The notes: generated from the sequence alone by a model not told the origin. A DNA stretch of 64,000 nucleotides from Kitasatospora sp. NBC_01266 (GCF_036242395.1 NZ_CP108458.1:496001-560000); one strand, 5' to 3'; shown: positions 53,366-62,056, counted from the stretch's first letter. Numbers and translations: made by a program.

Positions 53366-54053
53366 ATGAGCATGGAGCAGCGCGCGGCCGTTGACGCCCA
53401 CCTCCGGGCGAACCCGTTCGACACCACCCTCAGCCCGGACGAGCTGCGCCGGGCCTTCGAGGCGATGATGACCAGCGGCCCGACACGGCCCGGAACCCCA
53501 CCTCGGCACTCGTTCGGCGCACCGGCACCCGGGCGGTGTCGCTCGACTACCGGCTCGCCCCGGAGCACCCGTTCCCGGCCGCGATCGAAGACGCCGTCGC
53601 CGCCTACCGCGACCTGCTCGACCAGGGCGTCGCGGCCGAACAGATCGTGCTGGCGGGCGAGTCGGCCGGTGGCAGCCTGGCCGTCCTGACCCTGCTCGCC
53701 GCGCGCGACGCCGGCCTGCCCCGGCCGGCCGGAGCGGTCGCGTTCTCACCGGAACTGGACGCGACCCGCAGCGGTGCGAGCATGACGACCAAGCACGGCA
53801 GAGACCCGCTCTTCACCCGCGAGTCGCTCAACGCCTGAGCGCGCTCCACCTGGCTGGCGACCCGCGCGGCCGCGGCCGGTGTGGACGTCATCCTCGACGT
53901 CACCGCCGACGTGCCGCACGTGTTCCAGTCGTGCACCGGCATGCTCGACGAAGCCGACGCGGCACTGGACCGGGCCGGCCGGTTCATCCTCGACCGCCTG
54001 ACACCGGCGCGGAGGCCCGACACCGGACTCACTCGCCCTGGCGACCGTCGTTG
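53366..54053 (+). pseudogene. Decayed alpha/beta hydrolase (HSL-type esterase)
   Basis: Pieces of one hormone-sensitive-lipase-like esterase are recognisable in order. The start (MEQRAAVDAHLRANPFDT) is intact. The oxyanion HGGG segment is missing, with a frame change near 53500. The core then reads VSLDYRLAPEHPFPAAIEDA and GESAGGS in a second frame, up to a stop codon near 53838. A final piece (VDVILDVTADVPHVFQ) follows after a loss of the segment holding the acid residue. At least two deletions make it non-functional. Its 3' end overlaps that of the opposing NUDIX gene. Confidence 0.8.
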
Positions 54054-54532
54054 AGGCAGAGCGCCGTCCCCGCCGCCCGGGCCCGCAGCAACGCGGCGAA
54101 CCACGGACGTTGTGCGGGTTGCAGGTACGGGTGCCACTGCTCGGGCGGGCGCCAGGCGTAGTCGTCGTGCTCGGCGCTGAGCACCACCCCGGTGCCCGGC
54201 TCCGCCGTGCCGCCGTCGAAGCAGAAGTCGATCACGGAGGGCCAGCCGTCCACGGGAGCGCGGTAGTCGACGGCGAGCAGTGGCAGCGCGGTGGGCAGCT
54301 GGATGCCGGTCTCCTCCCGGGTCTCGCGGGCGGCGGTCTGATTCGGGCACTCACCGGTGTCCGCCAGGCCGCCGGGCAACTGCCACCACGCGGGGTGACC
54401 CGGGTAGGGCTGCGCCTGATGGAGCAGCAGGATCCGGCCATCCGGGTCGGCGAGCAGGACGGCGGCGGACACGACGTGCTTGGGCAGGGTGGCGGCGAAC
54501 TCGTCGGGCGGCATGGCCAGGGTCGTCATCAT
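54029..54532 (-). CDS. NUDIX hydrolase
   Basis: A 167-residue NUDIX protein. The NUDIX box runs from GGLADTGE to RETREETGI with the spacing G-x5-E-x7-REUxEExGU intact. It should hydrolyse a nucleoside diphosphate linked to another group, but the substrate is not predictable. Two adjacent ATG codons follow a GGGGGG tract, so the start may be one codon later. It opposes the broken esterase. Confidence 0.87.
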   Translation of the reverse strand: MMTTLAMPPDEFAATLPKHVVSAAVLLADPDGRILLLHQAQPYPGHPAWWQLPGGLADTGECPNQTAARETREETGIQLPTALPLLAVDYRAPVDGWPSVIDFCFDGGTAEPGTGVVLSAEHDDYAWRPPEQWHPYLQPAQRPWFAALLRARAAGTALCLNDGRQGE

Positions 54533-54671
54533 CGACCCCCCTCTCGTTGCGGCGGGACGCTCGACCTGGGCAACGAACGGCCGGGCCGACGGGCACGGCG
54601 CGGCGCGGCGCAGATCAACCGAGGCTCGGCGGCGAAAGTCGAGAACGAAAGTCCACAGGCAAACTCAACAG

Positions 54672-54681
54672 GCAAGCTTGC
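54672..54681. promoter_or_regulatory. Operator candidate upstream of marR
   Basis: GCAAGCTTGC is a perfect ten-base palindrome flanked by AAACT and AGTTT. ACAGGCAA occurs twice beside it. A TACGCT -10-like box ends six bases before the ATG, suggesting a leaderless mRNA. Confidence 0.45.
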
Positions 54682-54713
54682 AAGTTTCCCTCCTGACCGC
54701 TTACGCTCGCAGC

Positions 54714-55205
54714 ATGCCGCCCGCCGACGCCGCACACCCCGCCAGCCCCACCAGCCCCACCAGCCCGAGCAACCCTGACGATCTGCCCGCGCTGGCCGGC
54801 GAGATCCACGCCGTCCTCGGGCAGCTGTTCCGCCGGGCCCGGGCCGCCTCGGCGGGCAGCGGGCTGACCGCCTCCCAGCGTTCGGCCGTCGCCCGGCTGC
54901 GTGACGGCGCGGCGACCACCGCCGATCTGGCGCGGGCGGAGTTCGTGCGGCCGCAGTCGATGCGGATGACCGTGGCGGCACTGGAGGAGCAGGGCTACGT
55001 CCGGCGCACCCCGCACCCCACCGACGGGCGCCAGCTGCTGATCGAGCTGACCGACGAGGGCCGGGCCGCGATGGACTCGATACTGCGCGCCAAGCGCGAC
55101 TGGCTGACCACCGCCCTCGGCACCGAACTCGACGCGGACCAGCGCGCGGCCCTCGCCGAGGCACTGCCACTGCTGCGGATCATCGCGACCGGGGAAGACA
55201 GCTGA
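54714..55205 (+). CDS. MarR-family transcriptional regulator
   Basis: A 163-residue MarR protein. A low-complexity N-terminus (SPTSPTSPSNP) precedes the winged helix (TTADLARAEFVRPQSMRMTV) and wing (HPTDGRQLLIELTDEG). It lies 71 bases upstream of an isochorismatase-family gene on the same strand and probably forms an operon with it, repressing both through the upstream palindrome. Confidence 0.88.
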   Translation: MPPADAAHPASPTSPTSPSNPDDLPALAGEIHAVLGQLFRRARAASAGSGLTASQRSAVARLRDGAATTADLARAEFVRPQSMRMTVAALEEQGYVRRTPHPTDGRQLLIELTDEGRAAMDSILRAKRDWLTTALGTELDADQRAALAEALPLLRIIATGEDS

Positions 55206-55276
55206 TCAACCGTCAACTCCCCGTGAAAATCCGGCAACAACACCCCGTGAAGAACAAGGAACAAGGAGGAACCACC

Positions 55277-55831
55277 ATGACTGCCACCACCCTGGACCGC
55301 GACACCGCGCTGATCCTGATCGACCTGCAGAAGGGCATCACCGCCTTCGCTGCCGACTTCGGCATCGACCAGGTCCTCGCCAACGCCGAGCAGTTGATCG
55401 CGGCGTTCCGCGAGCGCGGCCTGCCGATCGTCCAGGTGAACGTCACCGGCGGCGCCCCCGGCCGCACCGAGCGGGCCGCCCGTGGCGGCGAACTGCCCGC
55501 CGACTGGGCCGAGTTGGTCCTGCCCGCCGAGGAGGACGACATCACGGTCACCAAGCAGACGTGGGGCGCCTTCCACGCCACCGACCTCGACGCCGAGCTG
55601 CGCCGTCGCGGCATCACCCAGGTCGTCCTCGGTGGGGTCGCCACCAGCGTGGGCGTCGAGTCCACCGCCCGCTCGGCGTACGAGCACGGCTACAACGTCA
55701 CCATCGCCACCGACGCGGTGACCGACCTGGACCCGGTCTCGCACGAGCACAGCCTGAACCGCATCTTCCCGAAGCTCGGCGAGACGGGCAGCACCGCGGA
55801 GCTGATCGCGCTGCTGGACCAGCGGGGCTGA
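55277..55831 (+). CDS. Isochorismatase-family hydrolase lacking the catalytic cysteine
   Basis: A 184-residue protein with the isochorismatase-like fold. D16 (LIDLQKG) and K93 (VTKQTWGAF) match two catalytic residues, but the third, normally Cys before V-E-x-T-A-R, is Gly126 (VATSVGVESTAR). Cysteine hydrolases of this fold need that residue, whereas true isochorismatases act by vinyl-ether hydrolysis and do not. AAGGAGGA gives a strong ribosome site. It follows a marR gene and ends at an unusually long hairpin. Confidence 0.88.
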   Translation: MTATTLDRDTALILIDLQKGITAFAADFGIDQVLANAEQLIAAFRERGLPIVQVNVTGGAPGRTERAARGGELPADWAELVLPAEEDDITVTKQTWGAFHATDLDAELRRRGITQVVLGGVATSVGVESTARSAYEHGYNVTIATDAVTDLDPVSHEHSLNRIFPKLGETGSTAELIALLDQRG

Positions 55832-55853
55832 ACCAGCGGCACCGGCCGGCCGT

Positions 55854-55899
55854 GCGGCCCACGGGGCAAGGGCAGTCGCGCCCCTGCCCCGTGGGCCGC
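55854..55899. terminator. Long hairpin with 20-bp stem
   Basis: GCGGCCCACGGGGCA and its exact complement are extended inwards by one mismatch and GGGC/GCCC around a six-base loop. It is the strongest hairpin in the window and ends the marR-isochorismatase operon. Confidence 0.88.
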
Positions 55900-55939
55900 A
55901 ACTCGCCACAGCGCGGCCCTCGCTGGACCAACAGCCGCC

Positions 55940-55994
55940 GACCAACGTCACTGACCAACCGTCACTGACCAACAGTCACTGACTGACCGTCACC
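55940..55994. repeat. Four tandem copies of a 13-14-bp unit
   Basis: Copies of GACCAAC-n-GTCACT follow one another, the last diverged to GACTGACCGTCACC. The array runs into the 3' end of the opposing nucleotidyltransferase gene and supplies its last codons (SVTVSQ), so the protein tail is repeat-derived. Confidence 0.8.
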
Positions 55995-56806
55995 GATCGT
56001 CCGCCGAGCGCCAGTCCCGCCTCGATCGCCATCACGGTGAACTCGGTCGTGTCGCTCCCCCGCCGTTCCGCCGCGCCGGCGTACCCGGACGGCGTGTCCG
56101 CCGCCTCGCGGAGCCGCAGAGCCTCGGTGATGATCGGGTGCCAGCGCGGCTCGAAGGCGGTCAGCGCGTAGCGCCCGGCGCCGCTCTTCGAGGTGAGGCC
56201 GCCGGTGGCGAGCAGGTGGTGCAGGCGGCTGACGCCCAGCACGCACCACACCGCGGCCTCGGGAGTGGCTGCCTGCTCCGGATCGCTCACCAGCGACTCG
56301 GCGACGCGGGACCAGTAGGCGGTCAAGTTGGCGTGGCTGAAGGCGCGCAGCGCGGCGTCATCCGTCCAGACCTCGGCCTCGGTCAGCACCGGACCGCGCA
56401 CCGTCACCGCGTGGCGGGCGAGTTCGTGCCAGGCGACCGGGTTCAGGTTGACCCGGCCGGCCTCCTCGAAGGCCCACTCCAGCGTGCACGGCACGTCCGG
56501 GCAGTGTACGGGCGACCGCGCCAAGTCGTCGCGGACCACGTGGAATCCGTCGAAGTACGGGCGCGGATACCGTCCCCGCACGACCCCGTGGGCATCGACC
56601 AGTGCCGCGAGCGCGGTCGCGTCGGGGCGCGTGGTGAGCACCGCGACGAAGTCGATATCGCTCTGGTCGGCGTAGAACTCACCGAAACCCAGCGAGCCGA
56701 TCAGATAGAGCCCCTCGACCAGGCCGGGCGCCCGCCGGTCGATCTCGGCCAGGAAGGTCGAGGTGGCGCGCTGGACTTCCGGCGGCAGTGCCGCGTGCTG
56801 TGACAT
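55976..56806 (-). CDS. AadA-like nucleotidyltransferase
   Basis: A 276-residue protein with the polymerase-beta nucleotidyltransferase signature GSLGFGEF followed by D50-x-D52 (QSDIDFVAV). The C-terminal helical domain resembles those of aminoglycoside adenylyltransferases (DUF4111). Chromosomal copies in streptomycetes are common, and resistance is not implied. The ATG has AGGGTGG upstream. Its last residues come from a tandem repeat. A MITE-like element lies just upstream of its start and could have altered its promoter. Confidence 0.8.
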   Translation of the reverse strand: MSQHAALPPEVQRATSTFLAEIDRRAPGLVEGLYLIGSLGFGEFYADQSDIDFVAVLTTRPDATALAALVDAHGVVRGRYPRPYFDGFHVVRDDLARSPVHCPDVPCTLEWAFEEAGRVNLNPVAWHELARHAVTVRGPVLTEAEVWTDDAALRAFSHANLTAYWSRVAESLVSDPEQAATPEAAVWCVLGVSRLHHLLATGGLTSKSGAGRYALTAFEPRWHPIITEALRLREAADTPSGYAGAAERRGSDTTEFTVMAIEAGLALGGRSVTVSQ

Positions 56807-56817
56807 GTCGACCACCC

Positions 56818-57038
56818 TAGGGTCTGTCGTCGAACCCCCGTCGGATCAGCCCGGGTTTCCCCCGGCCTTCGGTTGGGGGTACCCCCACGGGGCGGACAGC
56901 TGCAAGGCGGAGGATCGCCCTCGTACTGGGCCGTACTTGGGCGATGCGACAACGCGCTGTGGGCGCGCCCCCTGGCCGCAGGCCGGGTGAGGCCGTGGCA
57001 GGCAAGCCGGGCCCGGCGGGGGTGTGACGACAGGCCCC
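56818..57038. mobile_element. MITE-like element with imperfect 30-bp inverted ends
   Basis: The left end (GGGTCTGTCGTCGAACCCCC) and the complement of the right end (GGGCCTGTCGTCACACCCCC) match at about 80% over some 30 bases. The interior has GGGGGTACCCCC and a GGGCCGTACTTGGGCGATGC segment typical of dispersed streptomycete repeats. It encodes no transposase. Target-site duplications are not clear. It lies between the nucleotidyltransferase start and the end of the oxidase pseudogene. Confidence 0.65.
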
Positions 57039-57119
57039 AGGAAGCGCAGCGGCCGCCCCGTTCCGGCGGGAGGTTGTGACTGAGGCGGCGGACCGTGGCC
57101 GGTCCGCCGCCTCTCCGGT

Positions 57120-58985
57120 TCAGTGCGTCGGCGCGTACGGGCGCATCATCTCGTTGTCCTCGTGGTCGATGATGTGGCAGTGCCAGACGTAGCCCGGTCC
57201 CTCGGTCGGGTCGAACGGGAAGCGGTTCTCGCCCGGCTTGACGGTGCCCACGCGCAGCGCCGTGGGTGCCCAGCGGGCGATCACTCGAGTGACCTGTCCG
57301 GGCAGGATGTTGACGGTGTCCTTCCAGCCCGCCTCGTTCGGGTTCGGCGGGATGACCGGTCCCGTCAGGTGGGGGCCGATCGCGGGGTTGCCGCCGATGG
57401 CGCCGTCCGCTCGGGGTCAGGTAGTCGCGGGGCGGCCCGTAGCCGGGGATGACTGTCCCCGGCGGGTAGTTGACCTTGCCCAGGGTGCCGTCGCAGTTCT
57501 GACCGTCGAACGTGCCGCCCGGGAACTCGGCCGCCCAGGCGGCCGTGTAGGACGCGATGTCGACGTCCTGCCGGTTGAGGACCTGGAACTGGACCAGGTG
57601 GATGTGCATGGGATGCGCGAACCCGGCGATGTCGAGCATCTCCCAGATCTCGGTGGCCCCGACGCGCGGCCGTTCGGTCAGCCAGAGGCCCTGGCGGTAG
57701 CGGTCGGGCCGGGAGCCGTCGATCGGGGTGTCGGTTCCGGCGCGGAGCCCGGTCCACATGCTGTTGTTGACCAGCGCGAGGATCGTTCCCGGCTCGGCGG
57801 GCGGCGGCGGCTTGTAACAGCCGACGCTGTCCTGCTCGTTGATCATCAGTTGGCGTCTGACGTGCACCGGCACGCCCGGGGCGACGTGGCCGGTGCGGGG
57901 ATCTGCCAGGCGGACGAGCGGCGCGGGCCGCCCGGCCCCGCCGCGCAGCGGCGCACACGAGGCCGGGTCGTAGGTGGTGTCCCGGCCGCAGAGCGGGAGG
58001 CTGACGTCGATCCTCATGATCTGGCCGTCCAGTGACGGATCCGGTGCGTGGCCGCTGGGAAAGGAGCGGACCGCGGTGTTGGTCAGGATCAGCGAGGAGC
58101 CTTCGAGACCGGCGAAGTCGATGATCACGTCGGCGCGTTCTGCCGGCGAGAGCATGAGCCGGGGAGCCTCGGGCCTGCCGGGCGTGTTGAGCTCGGCGGG
58201 GGTGTCGAGCAGCCCGCCCTCGGTGCCGATCTGCCAGAACGCGACCGCCGACGGTGCGTTGCCCTGGTCCGCGTTCGGTGCGTCGGTCAGGCTCATCGAC
58301 AGGTAGCGGTTGTTGCATCCGTTGAGGAAGCGGAAGCGGTAGCGGCGTGGTTCGACCTTGAGTACCGGCCAGCTGCGGCCGTTGACCACCATCACGTCAC
58401 CGAGGTACGCGGGGATCCAGTACGGGTGCGCCTTCGGGTTGGGCGGCGGGCCGACGAAGGTGTCGTAGTCCGGGTTCGAGCCGTCGGGGAAGAGCAGTTG
58501 CCCGTTGGTGTCGAACCGCCGGTCCTGGATGGCGAGTTCGATCTCGTACGGGTCCGCAGGGAGCCCGAGCGGATTGTCCGGCAGACCGGTGTCGTACCGG
58601 TCGCGGACGAGGTAGAAGGCGGCGAGCCCGGCGTACACGTTGAGCCTGGTGACGCCGAGAGCGTGGTCGTGGAACCACAGCGTGCACGACTGCTGGGCGT
58701 TCGGGTACCGGTAGACGGCCTCGTTCGCCGCGGTCGGGCCGTGAGTGGAGTATCCGGGGCCGCGCCGACCGTCCGCGGTGAACCACGCGTTCGGCCCGCC
58801 GTCGTCCCCGGAGGGCACCTCGCCACCGTGGAGGTGCGCGACGGCAGGGATCGGCTTGAAGGACTCCATCCGGTGCAGCGGGTCGGCCCAGTGAATGGTC
58901 TGGTCGACCGTCAGCAGCGGTGCCAGGCGGGATCCATGGCCGATCCAGGGCAGCTTGTTGACGTACACCGTGACCGTCCCGACGG
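57120..58985 (-). pseudogene. Multicopper oxidase, truncated and frameshifted
   Basis: A CotA/bilirubin-oxidase-like multicopper oxidase. Copper motifs are visible as HLHGGE, WFHDHALG, HPMHIHLVQF and, near the end, HCHIIDHEDNEMM. The N-terminal strands are missing: the frame begins abruptly at VTVYVNKLPW beside the insertion sequence. Near 57415 the frame shifts by one base: DYLTP is in one frame and ADGAIGGNPAIGPHL in another. The frameshift could be a sequencing error, but the truncation is real. It is probably not functional. Confidence 0.82.
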
Positions 58986-59880
58986 ACCGGCTGCGTGTTG
59001 TCCTCGCATCGGTATCGGCGAGGCGTGGGGGTGTGTGACGGCGTCCGGGGCGGTGAAGCGCAAGCCGTGGGAGATCGAGGACGGGCTGTGGGAGCGGATC
59101 GAACCGCTGCTCCCGGTGGTGGGGCGGCGCTACCGCTATCCCGGACGCAAGCGGCTTGAGCAGCGCAAAGTCATGTGCGGGATCCTGTTCGTGCTGTACA
59201 CCGGGATCCGGTGGGAGTTCCTTCCGCAGGAACTGGGCTTCGGCTCCGGGATGACCTGCTGGCGGCGGCTGCGGGACTGGAACGGGGCAGGCGTGTGGCA
59301 GCAGCTCCACGAACTCCTGCTCGCCGAACTTCGCGCCGGCGACGTCCTGGACCTGTCCCGCGCCTCCGTCGACGGCTCCCACCTACGAGCCCTGAAAGAC
59401 GGAGACGCCACCGGACCCTCGCCGGTGGACCGTGAGACGGGCAGCAAGCACCACGTGATCGTCGACGCCCACGGCATCCCCCTCGCCGCCACCGTGACCG
59501 GCGGCAACCGCAACGACGTCACCCAGCTCCTGCCCCTGATACACGCCGTGCCGCCGATCCGGGGCAAGCGCGGACGACCCCGCCAGCGTCCCGGCGTGCT
59601 CTACGCCGACCGCGGCTACGACCACGACATCTACCGCCGCCAGGTCCGTAAGCTGGGCATCCGTCCGCCCATCGCCCGCCGCGGCACCGGACACGGCAGC
59701 GGCCTGGGCAAGAACCGCTGGGTCGTCGAAGCGGCCTTCGCGCTCCCGCACTGGTTCCGTCGACTGCGCATCCGCTGGGAGATCCGCGCCGACATCCACC
59801 AGGCCTTCCTCACCCTCGGCTGCGCCATCATCTGCTGGCGACGACTGAAACCATCAATCACGCACTGAAGGAGCATCAGG
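58986..59880 (+). mobile_element. IS5-family insertion sequence
   Basis: The element carries one transposase gene and has interrupted or replaced the 5' end of the multicopper oxidase. Its ends are approximate. A shared TGCGTG followed by TTG is seen near both edges in inverted orientation, but a full terminal repeat cannot be fixed by eye. The genes on its two sides are unrelated, so a deletion accompanied or followed insertion. Confidence 0.65.
59035..59868 (+). CDS. IS5-family DDE transposase
   Basis: A 277-residue single-frame transposase. An N-terminal DUF4096-type domain (WEIEDGLWERIEPLLPVV; GIRWEFLPQEL) precedes the DDE catalytic domain. The triad is the Asp in ASVDGSHL, the Asp in LYADRGYD and the Glu in RWVVEAAF. 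It appears intact and could be active. The GTG start is supported by alignment of the first residues with the family rather than by a clear ribosome site. Confidence 0.9.
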   Translation: MTASGAVKRKPWEIEDGLWERIEPLLPVVGRRYRYPGRKRLEQRKVMCGILFVLYTGIRWEFLPQELGFGSGMTCWRRLRDWNGAGVWQQLHELLLAELRAGDVLDLSRASVDGSHLRALKDGDATGPSPVDRETGSKHHVIVDAHGIPLAATVTGGNRNDVTQLLPLIHAVPPIRGKRGRPRQRPGVLYADRGYDHDIYRRQVRKLGIRPPIARRGTGHGSGLGKNRWVVEAAFALPHWFRRLRIRWEIRADIHQAFLTLGCAIICWRRLKPSITH

Positions 59881-60345
59881 CAAGGGCGTCCGTCACAGCG
59901 TGTCGCAGGTTCTGCGCGCCCAAGAAGTCCGTGCTGTCCGCCCATTGATCGACGCTCCCGATTCGTGGCAACTCGCGCAGCTGCCGATCGGTGACCGTCT
60001 CGACCAATGCGTTCGCGAAACGCTCGGCGAACAGCACCCGATAGGGACGGCCGTGATACCGGCGGCAGGTCGTGGCCAGGGACGGTGTGAGGCCGGATTC
60101 GTTGTGCACCACGGCGACGACCTCGTAGGCCTCGCACAGATGTTTCGCGCGTTCCCGATAGCCGGTTGCCGCCAGCGTCGCCTGGAGGGACGCAGACAAC
60201 TCCCCGGCCACCGGCAACTGCTTGAACGCGCTCCCCAACCACTTGCCGTACGGCGCACACCGGCGCCCGAAGAGCAGGCACAGCCGCATGAGGTCGCGCA
60301 CCAGGCGCCCGGCGACGACCGCCGAACCCAGGCTGACAGGCGCTG
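59876..60345 (-). pseudogene. C-terminal fragment of a DUF4037-type protein
   Basis: About 155 codons match the C-terminal part of DUF4037 nucleotidyltransferase-like proteins (LVRDLMRLCLLFGRR; APYGKWLGSAFKQLP; REKHLC-like RAKHLCEAYE; GSVDQWADSTDFLG). The frame remains recognisable upstream of any start codon to about 60345 (SLGSAVVAGRL) and then ends. The N-terminal catalytic part is absent. Its stop codon lies at the edge of the insertion sequence. Confidence 0.7.
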
Positions 60346-60349
60346 GCGT

Positions 60350-60638
60350 GGGGGCCGGGTGCCGGGTCGCGGGAGGTGGCCGCGAGTTGGGCGACTTTGG
60401 CGGCCATGGCGCGGCGGCGGTCGACTCGGGCCTGGTGCTGTTGCGCGCCGGCGTCGGGGGTGTCGTGGCTGTCGGGCGCAGTGGTGGGTTCGGGGCCGGG
60501 TGCGGCGGGTGCCGTGGTGGTGTAGAGGGGCCTGAAGTAGGTGCGGTCGCCGACCAGGACGTCGACCAGGGTGCGCAGTTCGTCCCAGGTGGTGGTGTGG
60601 GTGCCGTTGAGGAGGGCGGTGATCTGGGCCTGGGTGCT
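60350..60638 (-). pseudogene. Remnant of a helix-turn-helix protein
   Basis: On the - strand an open stretch after a TGA reads QAQITALLNGTHTTTWDEL then RTLVDVLVGDRTYF, followed by a Pro/Thr/His-rich linker. This resembles the XRE-type helix-turn-helix heads common in actinobacterial regulators and plasmid genes. It has no start codon, and it joins out of frame to the DUF4037 fragment. I take it as debris. The remaining bases to the HAD gene show nothing I can support. Confidence 0.5.
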
Positions 60639-60799
60639 TCATGTCATCACCCGCGACGAACCCAGACCCTGCCCCCAAGGGCAAGGTCAAGCGGCGCCGG
60701 GCGGAGCATCGAGGAGCCCGGCGGCTGGAGGACGTCCCACCGCGCCGGCCGCGTCCCGCCGCCTTCGGGCACCTGCGGGTGACCCGGTAGGGTCCAGGC

Positions 60800-61453
60800 A
60801 TGATCGAACTGGTGATCTTCGACTGCGACGGCGTCCTCATCGACAGCGAACGCCTCGCGGTGAAGGTGGACGCGGTGGTGCTCGCGGCCCTGGGCTGGCC
60901 GCTGAGCGAGGAGGAGATCGTCGAACGGTTCGTCGGCCGCTCCCACGCCGCGATGACCGCGGCGATCGAGGACCACCTGGGCCACCGCCTGCCCCCTGAC
61001 TGGGACGCGGAGTTCACCCCGCTCTACGACGAGGTCTTCGAGCGCGAGCTGACACCGGTCACCGGGATCATCGGGGCGCTGGAGGCGATCGACCTGCCCA
61101 CCTGCGTGGCCTCCAGCAGCAGCCACGCCCGGCTGCGCCGCACCCTCGGGCTGGTCGGCCTCTACGAGCGGTTCGCGGGCCGGATCTTCAGCGCCGAGGA
61201 CGTGGCGCACGGCAAGCCCGCCCCGGACCTCTTCCTGCACGCCGCAGCCCGCTCGGGCGTCGAGCCGAGCGCCTGCGTGGTCGTCGAGGACAGCCACTTC
61301 GGCCTCAGCGCGGCCCGGACCGCCGGCATGCGGTCCTTCGGCTACTGCGGCGGGCTGAGCCGCGCGGAGCGGCTGGCGGGGCCGGGCACGGTGGTCTTCG
61401 ATGACATGCGGGAGCTGCCCGAACTGCTGGCCGGAGCCGCGGTCGGGCGCTGA
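60800..61453 (+). CDS. HAD-family hydrolase (beta-phosphoglucomutase/YjjG-like)
   Basis: A 217-residue HAD phosphatase of subfamily IA. Motif I is D8-x-D10 (FDCDGVLIDSE), motif II SSSSHARL, motif III the Lys in GKPAPDLF, and motif IV EDSHFG. The cap between residues 15 and 85 is the four-helix type. It probably dephosphorylates a sugar phosphate or similar metabolite. There is no obvious operon partner and only a weak ribosome site. Confidence 0.9.
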   Translation: MIELVIFDCDGVLIDSERLAVKVDAVVLAALGWPLSEEEIVERFVGRSHAAMTAAIEDHLGHRLPPDWDAEFTPLYDEVFERELTPVTGIIGALEAIDLPTCVASSSSHARLRRTLGLVGLYERFAGRIFSAEDVAHGKPAPDLFLHAAARSGVEPSACVVVEDSHFGLSAARTAGMRSFGYCGGLSRAERLAGPGTVVFDDMRELPELLAGAAVGR

Positions 61454-61507
61454 ACCGCGGCCCGCTCCGGCCCAAGGGTTCGGTGGCCCAGTACTTCGGC
61501 AGCCCGG

Positions 61508-62056
61508 CTATCGGACAAAGCCGAGGTCGATCGGTGTCACCGGTGCACCGCTCTTCCGCACTTCGGCGAGCAGTTCGGGCAGTTGCGGCGGCCACAGCGG
61601 CTCGATGTCACCGGACAGATCTTCCGGCGACCACCACCGCCATTGAAGGATCCCGTCCGCGGCATGTGAGGCGGCGAGATCACCAACCGGGTCCCGGTGG
61701 GGGCCGCGCGCGAGGAAGATGTGCTCGTGCTGGCGAACAGGCACACCGGCCCTGGTGAAGTCGTGTTCCCAGAGGCACAGCAGAGTGCCGTCCAACTGGA
61801 TGTCGGTCCACCCGGTTTCCTCGCGCAACTCGCGCTCGGCGGCTTGCAGCGGTGTCTCACCCGGATCCATCCCGCCGCCGGGCATCGCCCAGTGGACACC
61901 AACTTCCTCATTGTCGTACCGGAGCAGGAAGACCGCCCCCGCCGGGTCCAGGACCGCGACTCTGGCTGCTTGTCTGGGTATCCGCACCACGCCAGCCTGC
62001 CAGTGCCGAACGCCGCTGTCGATCACGTTGGCGGTCAGGCCTTCGGCCAGTTCCAA
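61508..62056 (-). CDS. NUDIX hydrolase
   Basis: A 182-residue NUDIX protein with an intact box running from GGGMDPGE to RELREETGW. The C-terminal half is Trp-rich (ILQWRWWSPEDL). I chose the TTG because GGAG lies seven bases upstream; GTG codons at 61990 and 61987 would trim about 23 residues and still leave the fold complete. The substrate is unknown. It is convergent with the HAD gene. Confidence 0.82.
   Translation of the reverse strand: MELAEGLTANVIDSGVRHWQAGVVRIPRQAARVAVLDPAGAVFLLRYDNEEVGVHWAMPGGGMDPGETPLQAAERELREETGWTDIQLDGTLLCLWEHDFTRAGVPVRQHEHIFLARGPHRDPVGDLAASHAADGILQWRWWSPEDLSGDIEPLWPPQLPELLAEVRKSGAPVTPIDLGFVR

Noticed and set aside
55940..55994. CRISPR-like array
   Set aside because: The units are 13-14 bases and directly adjacent without spacers, so this is a simple tandem repeat.
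55976..56806. Acquired aminoglycoside resistance gene
   Set aside because: Base composition matches its neighbours, and AadA-like nucleotidyltransferases are common chromosomal genes in streptomycetes. Resistance cannot be inferred.
59876..60345. The sequence beyond the insertion sequence as the missing N-terminus of the multicopper oxidase
   Set aside because: It encodes a DUF4037 C-terminus, not copper-oxidase strands, so the oxidase 5' end is absent from the window.
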